Shown here: one piece after another, positions 24,608-37,100 of the stretch
How positions within the stretch are numbered: position 1 is the stretch's first letter
Layout of the letters: each line of letters opens with the position of its first letter
Origin: Antedon bifida
Taxonomy: Eukaryota; Echinodermata; Crinoidea; Comatulida; Antedonidae
Assembly: GCA_963402885.1 (NCBI GenBank)
Contig: OY727102.1
Coordinates: forward strand, 1,860,001 to 1,924,000
Reading direction: 5' to 3'
Length of the DNA stretch: 64,000 bases
Notes under the pieces: generated by a model
Database searches by the model: none
Seen by the model: the letters and a program-made list of their open reading frames with translations, nothing else
What the model was told of the DNA's origin: nothing
Program-made: the position numbers and the translations under genes

Positions 24608-26663
24608 GATGAATTTAAATTAAATTATTATAACGATGTATAAAGATTGTTTTAAAACATAGAACGCAAGAACTGCAGTTAAATCATTGTGCGCATGTGC
24701 AGATTCTATAGAATCTATTATCACCAATTACACAATGTGGGTAGGTCATCGGTCGATAGCTTTCTATTAACTGTGTCATGTATATACCCATCGACTAATT
24801 AAGAAAGTAAATTTTATCAAACAATGTTACATTATTGTAATGAATAATTATTTTAGTATAATAGAAGAATACAAATTTTAATAAGTTTTATTTGTATTAC
24901 AATAACAAATTTTTAGGAAATGTAGTAATTATTGTATTATTATGAAAACATAGACTTATAAGATTAAACTAGGCAAAACTTAAAGAAAAATAGATACGTA
25001 CTGTTATCTATTAAACTTTCCTATGGGGTAAACTCTAAATAATAACATTCCAAATCAATTTAAATGCTATGTTTTGTATACTCTAAACGATTGCTTCTTT
25101 TCTGTTGATCCAATAGATCGAAAGTACTAACAATGGTACTTACAACAACGTTCCACAAACATTCAGTTTCAATCTACTGGATCAACAAAAAAGAAAAATT
25201 CTCCTCTATAATATTAGAATCCAAATAAAATAATTTTCAGATTACATTAAGTTGTAAGTAAATTGTCAAATAAACAAGGAACTTTGAATCATACATTTTT
25301 CTTCTAGCCATGAATATTGACCGACTTATGATAAATTAATGGCAACAACACATTGCTGTGTATATTATATATTAATTACTATTTATTCAGAATTGTGTAT
25401 TTTATAGTAACAATGTACGTGTAGTATTGAAATGCAAAGGTTAATTTGATACAGCAGACATATACCGATTATGAAAAACTATACATATCAAAATATTAAA
25501 TATTTTGCAGCATAAATTATACCTTAGGCCTATTTGGTATGTAACTAGTAATTCCAAGGCACCAATATCTTCCCTTTCTATATAAGTGATACGTGTCTCT
25601 TCTGATATTGGCCTACTGATAAACAACATTTAATTTAATATACTGTGACTATAATAATGCTAACATAACATAATTCAGTGGGCCTATATCACTATATTAT
25701 ACTACAGGAAAGATCTGTAAAATTGTCAAAACATCAATTATATTTTGTTTGAGTTATGTATTTATTTTAACTTTTACATTTTACACAACGACGTTATTTT
25801 AGTGCTGCGTTTTAAATCTCAACCTGGGGTTTTGTTTGTAAATAGTAATAGTTGGTATATAATAGTATGTTTAATCTTATAACCCGTATTTAGATTGAAG
25901 ATTAATAAAGGAATTGTATTTTTTCATTTTCTTGTTTCTCTTTGAATGGTCTTTGTTTTCTTGGGAAGAAAATAAAATGAATATGATATATTTAGGCCAA
26001 TGTTAAAACCACAAATTATTAAAACTATATATCAATTACTGGATTTTAATGGAGTTAACTCAGAGAGTAAGAAAGATTATAATGTGTGGAAACCATAGCT
26101 GATTAGCCAGACGAAACTGTTTTGACACATAAGTTACTTCACTGGTTTATAACTTATGAATTTTATCGCAGAAATTATATTATGTGTGAAATGTATATGG
26201 ATACATACATTTCAGAGATTGTTTCCAAATCTACGTTTCATAAGCCGTTCATTTTATGATTTCATTTCATGTAGGCCTATATTATGCAGATGAGGCAAAC
26301 ATTTAATGGTTTGAATCAAATTAAAAATCATCAAAAAAATCTTTTATTCAGATGTTCCATTATTAGCCGCCCTCTGGAATTTATATCTTAACCAAGTTTC
26401 GAATTTTCACCTAATTGAACTTTATTGTCAAATTCTTTTGAACAACCGTAATCCACAAACAAAACCTCTCCTACCTGAAGTATTTACAAAAACCCATTGG
26501 ACCGTGTTTTGAAGTTTACACAAATAACCCCATTCAAGCTAATACAAATAAATAGTGATTGTTGTTAAAGTTGAAACCTACATGTATCGCCATATTGGGT
26601 CTTCCTTTATACCAAGAACAGCTTGAAAACGGAATTTTTGAACGTGAAACTACGTACCCCGTG
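24608..26663. other. Gene A 3' region and A-B intergenic DNA
   Basis: AT-rich, with no supported coding exon. It includes an imperfect inverted repeat at about 25096-25190 (arms containing GTTGATCCAATAGAT and ATCTACTGGATCAAC) and a candidate polyadenylation signal at 25904. The 5' UTR of gene B may begin before 26664. Confidence 0.5.
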
Positions 26664-29600
26664 ATGCATACTCTACTAGTTATAACCACTACCTTATTTT
26701 GTGTTCATTCTGGTGCAGCAAATATAATAACGAACTATGAAGGTTGGTGTCTTGAAGTTGTTTTTGGGAAGAAATAGTTAGATAGAATAAACTAGTACAC
26801 TTACCTTATACTGTGTGTTTTACACTACAATAGGCCTACAGAATATGGTTAAGAATAGCAAAACCTTAACTTGAATTTCAAATTAGTTTTAGCTTTCTGG
26901 TAACATGTAGTACAAGAATAGGCCTACTGGTACAACCAGTATTGAAAATTAAAATGAGTGTTTGTTTTTAGTTGGTATTGGTATTAAACTGAATTAAAAC
27001 ATAACATTATGACATGATTACAGGGCTGTGTCTATTTTTATAAATTTAAATCACCAGGCTTATAATGTACAATCACGTCACAGTATATCTGTCAGTATAT
27101 AACATGAGGTATTCAATAACAATTTGGATTATATTGCGTTATTCCTATAACTTGTCATGAAAATAAAAACGTTAGAAATTACTGGTAAAAAGGATGTTAG
27201 TAAAGCACCCTTAAAATTGGCAACTTAACTTTGCCGTATTATTGGGAATATTTTTTTATAATAGATTGAAATGTTAATATTTATTATTGTTTCTTATGAA
27301 CAGAGGGGGACATACGATTAGCTGACGGTCCGAATCCGTTTCAAGGGCGTCTTGAGATATATCATAACGAATCATGGGGAACGGTTTGTTCAGATGGCTG
27401 GAACGAAAACAACGCACAGGTGGTATGCAGGCAGTTAGGTAAAGATGACTCACAATGTTATTTTTAATTTTGCATTTGATTATAATAAGAAAATCATTTT
27501 TGGTAGTTTCTATGATTTAAAATCTGTCTTTCGAGACTTTATGTTTGTAAGACTCAGGTACCAACCTGGCCTTGTCTCTCCAACAACATTTGAAAGTATT
27601 CAAAACATAATAGAAAATGTTTAAATGATAAATAAGATAAATAATACATACTAATATTTTAGGAATCACACTATTAGAAATGGTAACTCTAATTAAAGAA
27701 ATTATTTTAGGTATAGTATAAGAACAATCATAATCCACACTCTTATCTACTAAAGCTCTTTCTACACTATCGAACTAGTGTGATGTGACCAAATATGGCA
27801 GTGACATGCTTAAATATGGTAGTGACATGCCCAAATATGGTAGTGATATGACATTTGTGTCACATAAACTTGATAGTGTAGACATAGCTTAAAAGGTATT
27901 TTGACCAAAACGTGAATGCTTTGGCAATTCTTAAATAATGAGTATAATTATTGGCCTATTTCTATTTATATTTTTCAGGATTTCTAGATGGAGTTCTTCT
28001 AGATAACGTGGTTAACAAATATCCCGTCACTTCAAACATTAATATATACTTATCGAATGTGGTATGTGATGGGTTAGAATCAGCATTGACTGAATGTCAA
28101 TATAACGGCTGGAGTGTGAATGGGTGTAATCACGAACAAGATGTGAATGTTTACTGTAAAGGTAACGTATTCTTCCCCCGTTCATTTATAATTATCTTGT
28201 AATAACCAATTATTTTTAATTTGTTTGTAAGCTAAACTTAGTTATGGTTTTTATTTAATTTTTTTTGCACTAAAACTGCAGTAGGCCTATTCAAAAAGGA
28301 ATTTATTTAAACCAACATGATACATATTTCTTCTTTCTTTCTTTCTTTCCTCTATGATGAAAACAGAATATGCACAAAAACCACTAAAAACTACTATTCT
28401 TTCCACATTAGACTTAAGTGAAAATTATGCATTATAATACTCTAGAAGCCTACGCAGATGAAATGGAATAGTTTAAATAGAGTCTACAATGAAACGTTTA
28501 TTACAATCTTTAAATAACATAATTATACAATATGTATTAAGCTCTGTCTACACTATCAAACGTTATGTGACAAAAAAAATGTGATGCGCCCATATATGGA
28601 CACGATGATGTCTACCATATTTGGACACATCACATTTTTTTTTCAAACTAGTGTGATAGTGTAGACAGAGCTTTAGACAGTAAGATAAAAACGGTACCAA
28701 ACGATAGTAATTTAGTTTGACTTTTTTAGTCCACAGTTACAGAGGTTGTTTTGTCAGTGAATTTCCTAACTACGCTTTGACTGGTAAAGAGGTTGGAATG
28801 ACCGATCCATTGAAGTTAGAAAGGTGTATGGAATTGTGTGATGGTTACGACTTCATGGGTGTGGAAGGAGGTGATTCATGTTTTTGTGGAAATGTTGCGG
28901 ATGATTACACAAGGTATGGAGAAGTGGTCGCGAGTGAATGCACCCTACCGTGTGAGGGCGATAGTAAGCAGTTCTGTGGAGGAATAAGTCGTATAGCGAT
29001 TTATGAGCGTAAGTGTCATGAGTTACCGCTGTATCCCTTCTCCTTGCCTTGAGCACGTTGTGGATATGTGCGCTTTATAAATCTTATTATCTTATCTTAT
29101 CTTCTATAACAAATGCAATAAATTGTTTTTGAAAAATGAAAGAAAGACAACTATATATTATTTTGACTAGGTTAACCGTACTAAATAAAAGAATAGCAGC
29201 AGTAAGTAGAAAGGAGAACTCAAGGGAAAATCAATACATGTAAGAAAGTCCCCATAAAATATCATTTGATACTGATGTACCATAAAACACGGTAAATAAG
29301 ATACAATTAACCGCCATTTTATTTATCGAAACTTGATCAATACTTTCTTTTTTGTAGGCTCTACTCATTTTCCGTTTTATAATGTTTGGGGAATTGTAAT
29401 AATTATACTATAATACTATAAAAAGTGAATACATATGCTTTACCTTATTTGAATTAAAGTAATAAAATAAGTAATCAAATTACATATCTTAAATTGTAGG
29501 CAATTGTTTATCAACAAGTGCTTCCAGTGGTGTATTACTATCACCTAGTTTTCCTGGCCAATACAGTATGGATGACCGATGTGAGCAGCAGACAGATTTA

Positions 29601-32033
29601 TCCATGAATGCCAAAACGCATGTGACCTTTCACCTTTTTGCGCTCACGGGTGATGACGCGTTAACACTTTCTGACGAGTTTGGAGATATAGTGACGTATA
29701 CTGCGTCAAACCCACCCCTAATGCGAAGCGTTATTGAAATAGATACGTTAAATGTTGAATTTGTTTCCTCATCAACATCAAGTGGTGGAGATGGTTACGT
29801 CATAACATACAGTGGTAAAGTATTGGTTCTAAAGCGTTATTCCCATTTAGGTGCAACGCAAGGACGCACACACGCAAAGTCTGGTCGGACGTCGTTTTTA
29901 TGAATCGGACAATTTCTTGTCTTGTGTGCAATATTCTTTGTCTAAGTCACTATTTGAATAAAAGTATGCCTTTAATGTTCATGTTTTTATAATACACTCC
30001 AATGGAGTGAACACTAAGATATGTCATATACAAACTAAAATGTATTTTGAATTTTAAAAAGTTATCACACATTTGTTTAAATCATAAATATTTGTTTGTA
30101 TGTATGCAGGTGTTTTAAAGTGTCCGAGTTCTATAAAATTTGCAAACGGTTCTCTACTGATGGAAGACCTGCAGTTCTATTATGAAGGCGATACGGCACT
30201 TGTTATGTGTGACAATGGCTTTGTCCCTCTTCAAGAAGACTTAGTCTGTACTGAAGATGGCGAGTGGTTTCCAGTTCCTTCTTGTGTAGAAGGTAAAACG
30301 TATACTATAATTAATTGTAGCCTCATTTTTATAAAGAAATACAAAATAATCACATGAAACATGTCCAGGTTCTAGTTAAAGAAGTTGAAGAACTTCCTTC
30401 TAATCTTTACAGCTAGTTACCTCCGCCAGAATGGCGAGAGGTAACGAGGGCAGTCGGGTGTGTTTGTTTCTTTCTATCTTTGTTAGTTAGCAGGATTACT
30501 CAAAACGTCAATGCCCGATTTTAAAGAGTTTAAAGGATGGTTTTAGAGCTGTTTGGAAACACATGATTCCATTTTCATATGCCTAGGCGGAGATTTGTAC
30601 TCTCTTAGTGCCCTTCTAGTTTGTTTATTTATTTCTATTTATTTTTTGTTTTACTTTATATTTAGTTACGTAAGGATCCCAGTTAGACATGGTTTCCTTC
30701 TAGTTGGGATCTTTCAACTGTTTTTATTCATCACGTGCTTGTATTATTTATTTACCTATAACAATTTACTTTTATATTGTATTTCTTACTTCTAGATGAA
30801 TTATGCTATTTTGTGTTTTCAGTTGCAAATAAATAAATGTCATAACATGTAAGATGCCTGGATTAAGTACCTGTTATACTCAAAATATACTTCCCGTATC
30901 GCTTAATAAAAGCCTATAGAAAATGTTGGCAAATTAACTACCCTATGTTATATTCATTTGCCTAAGGAGCATTATCCTTATCCATTTACCTTGCTATGGT
31001 CATGTACTATTTTAATGATATCTTTTGATTAAAACATGCCTAATAAATGTTTTATCATCACAATTATTAATTTCAGTAATTCCAGGAGATCTTCCAGATG
31101 AAACAGACAACGGTATTGGAAACTTCGAACCAATTCTTCTAATGTGTAAGTTAATGACACGTTTATGATGTTACTGATTATGATGGGGTGGTATTAAGAT
31201 TAACAACCGTGTATTTTGAAAATAATTATGATGATTATGAAGAAGATAATAATAATGTTGATGATTATAATGATGATGACGGTGATGATGATAGTAGTGT
31301 TTGTGGAATGATAGCTTACTCAAGGAGGATGAACCAGAAAATAATGATTGGAAGTGATTATAACGGTGGTTATGGTGATGATGATTTAATAACGCCAATA
31401 TGACCCAGATAATGAAGGTGATGATGATAGTTTGTAATATACCATTTTACAGACCATCAGGCTTAATTTTTGTTTTAATTTGCTGAAAATGATTATTTTT
31501 GTGTGTTTGTTTTATTGTTAGGTGTTGTATTAGTGGCCATCCTTGGAATTGCATTTTTTATGGTGTTTATGGGAGTCATATGTTCAGGAAAAAGACAATC
31601 CAGGTATCGAAATAAGTATTAATAATGATAACTATTAATTACCTTGTATTTTGACGAGAATGGTGACAATAATGATAATATAATAGTGATTGTAGACATA
31701 ATTAATAGGGAAATAAAAGCAATCGACAAGTGGTCTTCAATGTGAAACTGTCAATGATTTTATAATAGAATAGGTATAGGCTTATTGAATAAAATAAAAA
31801 ATAATCTAGAAACACATTACTAACTTGTAACTATTTTCCCCCAAAACCATAGTGACAAAACACCACTCGAAAATGTTGACACGCCATCTGGATCCGACAA
31901 CAGTGATTCGTTGGTGGACCGGGATATGTTTGATAGTAACCAGGGCAACGATAATCCACAGGTTGAAATAGAAGATGACGACGCTGTAAGCACAACTGAA
32001 GAAGAAGGACAATATTTATCAAATATCTATTAA
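26664..32033 (+). CDS. Gene B: SRCR-WSC-CUB-sushi type I membrane protein
   Basis: Exons: 26664-26742, 27304-27438, 27979-28161, 28730-29008, 29500-29814, 30110-30292, 31077-31145, 31522-31603, 31853-32033. The sum is 1506 nt, 501 residues. The start was chosen at [13 protein letters not shown], a clean signal peptide; an upstream in-frame ATG at 26559 would bury it. [38 protein letters not shown], then [10 protein letters not shown] and [37 protein letters not shown]-like: [16 protein letters not shown]. Sushi: C..D.G.V..C. A short linker precedes [22 protein letters not shown], then an acidic ~65-residue tail ending QYLSNIY. Its order matches the N-terminal half of gene A minus the second CUB, second sushi, stalk and unnamed module, so it is a shorter paralogue. 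Confidence 0.85.
27755..27888. mobile_element. TTAA-type MITE, copy 2
   Basis: Ends GCTCTTTCTACACTATCGAA and CTTGATAGTGTAGACATAGC, flanked by TAAA and TTAA. Two perfect CCAAATATGG CArG boxes lie inside. It is in the intron that splits the SRCR domain of gene B. Confidence 0.8.
28541..28671. mobile_element. TTAA-type MITE, copy 3
   Basis: GCTCTGTCTACACTATCAAA at the left, GTGATAGTGTAGACAGAGC at the right, flanked by TTAA and TTTA. It contains CCATATATGG and CCATATTTGG. It lies about 60 bp before the WSC exon of gene B (28730). Confidence 0.85.
29015..29105 (+). mobile_element. SINE-like 3' tail
   Basis: Just after the WSC exon donor of gene B the sequence reads TGCGCTTTATAAATCTTATT followed by repeated TTATC. 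This resembles the 3' end of invertebrate SINEs or LINEs with short-repeat tails. Only the end is recognisable. Confidence 0.35.
30420..30640. repeat. Probable dispersed repeat in intron of gene B
   Basis: CCTCCGCCAGAATGGCGAGA through GGCGGAGATTTGTACTCTCT. The more complex base composition and the CCTCCGCC / GGCGGAG mirror at the edges suggest an inserted element of about 200 bp. I cannot assign a class. Confidence 0.35.
31200..31430. repeat. Imperfect GAT/GAA microsatellite
   Basis: Degenerate (GAT)n and (GAA)n triplets in the intron between the linker and TM exons of gene B. They create long open frames on both strands that are not exons. Confidence 0.75.
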
Positions 32034-32119
32034 ACATCAACTTACATGTTGTTTGTAATCTTAAAAGTTTGAATTTCAGAATGCATGCGAGTATCTCAAC
32101 AGTACACTGTCTTCGTCAG

Positions 32120-32246
32120 GTTAAACTAGTTTGACAAAACAATTGTGATGTGCCCAAATATGGAGAGATATGCTTAAATATGGTAGTGATATAACATCAT
32201 CATGTCCATATATGTGCACATTTTCGTCACATAAAGTAGACAGAGC
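32120..32246. mobile_element. MITE, copy 4 (left end lost)
   Basis: The interior and the right end (GTAGACAGAGC, followed by TTTA) match the other copies, but the left terminal repeat is missing. One CCAAATATGG box is intact. It lies about 90 bp after the stop codon of gene B. Confidence 0.75.
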
Positions 32247-34119
32247 TTTAGAAGTCCTGTGAAGTAGGTCTATGTCAGTTGGATGTAGTATATTTGTAAA
32301 GTTCTTTTAACACATCACAAACATGGAATAGTTTTAATTAATTGAACTATCTTTCTGTTAATTTATTTAAGTAGGGCCTCTAAGTAGAGTTTGTACATAA
32401 ATAGATGTATTTTAGTCATAGCTAGTATTTCTGCATAATTTATAAATAACTATAGATAGTTTATTATAGAAATAATATTTCTTAATATATTTATGTATTT
32501 TCATAGATTAAGATTGATATTTTTTTTGTGTGTCATAATAATTAAATGAACAACTAAATATTTTCCAATATTTCTCTCGAATATGGCTTATTTATCTTAA
32601 AGTCCGCCCTCTATATCGTCACACGGTTGGGTTGTGTCTCGCGGTTTTAGCGTTGAAAATAATTAAAAACTGCATATCTGTCTGATAACATTGTAGTGTA
32701 AGTTACAAAACATTGACGGCATATTCAAAAAGATTGATTGCTTTGGTATGTAATAGAAAATTGATGCTGAAAAACGTTTTTTCTTGGAATTTATTATGAT
32801 TTGGTGGTGTTACAGTGTCTGTTATAAACAGTAAGTATAATTAAATGTTATCCAATTCATTCAGTAAGTGTTCATAGGATGGTTCTATTCAACTATACGC
32901 ATGGATTATACACCATTTTCGGGTAATTATTAAACAATTTCTACAAAATATAGTATAACATTTTTATCAATCATTGCCTTTTTTGTATGACTGTTATCTC
33001 GAAAGAATGAAAAAAAAACAATCCCCATTAAGCTGCTCCAGAAAAAATACAAATAAATAGTTAGTTAAATCATGTTAGTCTTTTCTTATTTTTTGATTAA
33101 ATTAATTATTGTTAATATTAGAAACTGAAAATGAAAGTAAAATATTTAACATTATTGCAAAAAAAGTGACCAGTATAATTATATAAGTGGTATGACGTCA
33201 TAATAGGGGAGCGGTAGCATAGAATCTTTATCTTGATCTATATCATCATTGATACCATTACGTCATCATCCAGCATAACTTGATCATCGTCAAATCGATT
33301 TGCATCATAACTACTATGTAGATATTATGATTGTCATTATTGTCAATTATTACTATAATTCATCCTAATTATCTTTACCATATTTTCTTTTACGTCATCA
33401 TCATAATTATTCCTTTAAACCATTGTAAGAAAACACCTAATAATTAAAATCATTTTCGCTTTGGGTTAATATTTGATAAAATACCTATTTCATTAACCCT
33501 AGTTGTGTTTTCGTTTTCTGTGATATAAATACATGTTTTATTATTAATTCAAGAAAAACAATGCTATTTCCGCCTGCATGTAAACGGGGACTTTTCCTAT
33601 TTTCTAATTATTACAGCTAATTGTAAAGCAGCTGTTGTCGTGTAAATGAGTCATTATAAAAACGTTTTACTAAAAATGTGCGAGATCATTATTATCACGT
33701 AATAAACGGTTCATTTTATAAGCGCAAATGGGAGTGGTCACAGGCCACTTGGGTGAGAAACGTGTTGATTGTAAACCAGTTAGGCTAACAATATCCGACT
33801 AACATGCTGCAAGTGGGAACAATAAATGCATTCAGTAGTATTATCCGCCCATGAACTCTATCGACCAATGTTGAGTACGACGTCGCTCATAGATGCTTGA
33901 GAAAATACCGTCCTTTCTTATTCAAATAGCAAGCAACAACAATACGTGTTGAACAATCTACCAACAGACCATGCAAAGGATTCTGTAATCGCTTAATAGG
34001 TGAATGCGACCGACAAAAACCGTTAGGTTTCGAACGTATTAATTTTTCTTCTTAACCTCACAGCTGATTAAGATACTGCTGAAGAAAGAGTCTAAAGAAG
34101 GGATGTTATTGTAGCTACG
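32247..34119. other. B-C intergenic region
   Basis: AT-rich DNA with an ATCATCATT-rich stretch near 33230-33420. No coding exon or clear element was found. The 5' UTR and promoter of gene C should lie at the distal end, but no core promoter motif is convincing. Confidence 0.45.
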
Positions 34120-37100
34120 ATGGCTGATGTGTATCAGTTTAGCCTAGCATTGCTGTTACTATGTGTGTTACCATCGGTCCAATCTCAAGGTAAGAACGCA
34201 GGTTGCAAGACATGTACATTAGTACTATGTCTAAAATTTGTCAACACTTGAACAATGCATCAGCTTTTATAGACATAATTCAATAGTAATGTACATTTCT
34301 AAAGTATGCTCTAAATAAGTAATCGGTTAGCAAAATTAGAATTTTCTACACCGTAACATCTGCAGGATAGAGCTAAATATCACGTGTTTGTGGACATATA
34401 AAAATACATTCATAATTTCGTTTAATATATGTATCATATGACAATAGCCCGAGCTTTAATTAAACCTACTTTATTATAGAGGTGTAGGCATATTTCCACA
34501 TTTGGGCCGAAGATCTACTAAATGATTAATTTTTTAAGCACAATTTGAGTATGGACGACACAGAGGGTATACAAACTTAGAAGGCCCATTAAACAAATCT
34601 TTCGTTTGAAGCCACATCTTAATGATACAGATTAGATGTTTTGAGTTATATAACGGATCCACCAAACCACAAAAGTGACCCCTTTTTTTCGTTTCTGCTA
34701 TACGTTTTAATTGCATTTATCACAGTATAGGTCTATGTCTATTTTATGCAACATTATCGCTACTTCATCATCATATGCCTCCTGTCCAGTGTAGATAGTC
34801 TATTGTTTAAGGTTATTTCCTGTATGTTTCACAACATTAATAATGCCAAATAGCAAAGGTTGCCAAAGAGATAACATAACGGATAAATGAAATCGAATTA
34901 TGTATTTACACATTTTTTTTATTATACATTGTCGCACCTCGTGTGGTATATTACAGGCATGCATGGAGTTAATGGTTAATATATTTTGTTAATACTCTGT
35001 CAATGTATATACCGTAGGCCTTCAAAGAGTAGGGCTAACAAAACAATGTTATTATAAACGTCAGTAAAAAAAATCCTATATGGACATTATCATATACTAA
35101 AATGTCTATTCTCATTTCAAGAACTTATCATGTTTTCTTGTAAAATGGACGAAATTAATATTAACTGTATAAGCATAGGCCTATTTTAAATTTTGAATCA
35201 TATTTCGCCATTCGTGCTAAAGGAATCCAATTAAGTAATATAAGTGTCATGACAGTGTAATACGCCTATTCAATATTTTCATTTATTAGCATTCATAAAC
35301 ATCAATGACTATCTTTATTAAAGATTGATTTGATAATCAGTCTAATATGAAAACCACCACTTACGGACCAATGGGTAATTGTGCCGTGTGGTATTATGTA
35401 TCTATAATTGCGCCTATTAAACAGTGTGCTACCTGTATTTTGATCTTTATTCTAATCAGCTTCATACCCGCCTTTTATTTTTAACCTGTTCCAATTTATT
35501 GTATTTTCTCACGTTGATTCAATTCAATTATGCCACTTTGTCTAGTATTCACACTGTGAATTCTTTGTCGTAACTGCGTGACAAAAGCACTTCAATACAA
35601 GTAAACTCGGTCCTTTATTAATACAATTTTACAGATTTTGTAATTATCCCAGACTGAACGTATTCGTATTTTATCAGTTAATGGAGGTACTGTCTAAAAA
35701 AAATGAAATAGGTCTACAATGTGTGTCATTTGGTACGTTCAAACTGAGCCAGGATGTTATCCGGCCACCGAACCGGAATTCGGGTTCAGTGTGAACGGAG
35801 CATTAATCAGAGTCGAACAGTGTGTGCCTGTGTGTAAACTGCTGTATGTATTAGGTAGGCTACACTACCGTAATAAAAACAATAACAATAGCAAGGATTA
35901 AATGATTATCTACTACCATCCATTGCATAAAATAATAATTTATTATTATTATTAGTCAGCGTTTGAAGAAACCACTTTAATTATTATTCAGGTCCTATAG
36001 GCTAAACCATCAAACCAGTTACTGAGCACGCTCAATTAATACGAGAGCTCTTGAGTATTAGCTCGAATAATTGGTATTTATCTACTATTCATTCGTAAAT
36101 GGTAAACAATAGCGTAACGATGGATACGACGACCAGTATATTTGAATTATGCTTTTATCCTTATGCTCATTGGAGCTATCAACAAGTGTATCTATGATTA
36201 TAAAATAACAAAATAATAAAAATATTGCTATTAAAAATTCAAAACCGATAACATTGCTGGTTTGGACTTAACACGAGCATATTGATTCCAATAAAAAAAA
36301 ATTACTATGCAAATTAGGTTCCTTAATCATTATTTTACGGCGTAAGTAGGTTTCTATGATTACCATGACAATAATAATAATAATTTTTTAAAAATGTCCT
36401 TTCTATCTGCTAAAGATTGCTTTTGTTTTTAAAATGATGTAAGCTGATTTTACAATCAGAAAATACAATTTAACTATACCATATTGGTTCCAGTATAATT
36501 GTCGTATTCCACTACGTTATTTTTATACAGTGCATAATTATAGTACAGGAAAATTTCAAATAATTTCAGAAAAATATCGACAGAATGCAAATTGCGCAGC
36601 TCACTTGAAATATGGCAGTGTTGCTAAGATACATACCTATATAACTATTATACTATACCTAATTAAAATGCGTCCCAGTGTATTATTATATTCACATTGT
36701 TCTGTACTCATCAATTTGACATTTAATTACCTGTACAGTACATTATTATTCTGATGATTCATTAGCAAAATGTCAAATGATTAAACATTGTCATTTAGTA
36801 CTGTATGTATACTGTCAATGGTGGATCAAGGAATGTCATATCGGGGTGCATTATGTAGGCCTATATATAAACGGAAATATCCACTTTTCACACTGTGAAT
36901 TCATTGTCGTAACTGCGTGACAAAAGCACTTCAATACACGTAAACCCGGTCCTTTATTAATACAATTTTACAGACTTTTGTAATCATTATCGACTAAACA
37001 TATTCGTATTTTATCAGTTAATGGAAGTACTGTCTAAAAAATGAAATAGGTCTATATAAAAACGGAAATATCAATGGTTAAACAAGATCAGATTCAAGTT

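Noticed and set aside
31171..31403. His/Tyr-rich and Asp-rich open frames on both strands
   Set aside because: They arise from GAT/GAA triplet repeats in an intron of gene B and have no splice sites in phase.
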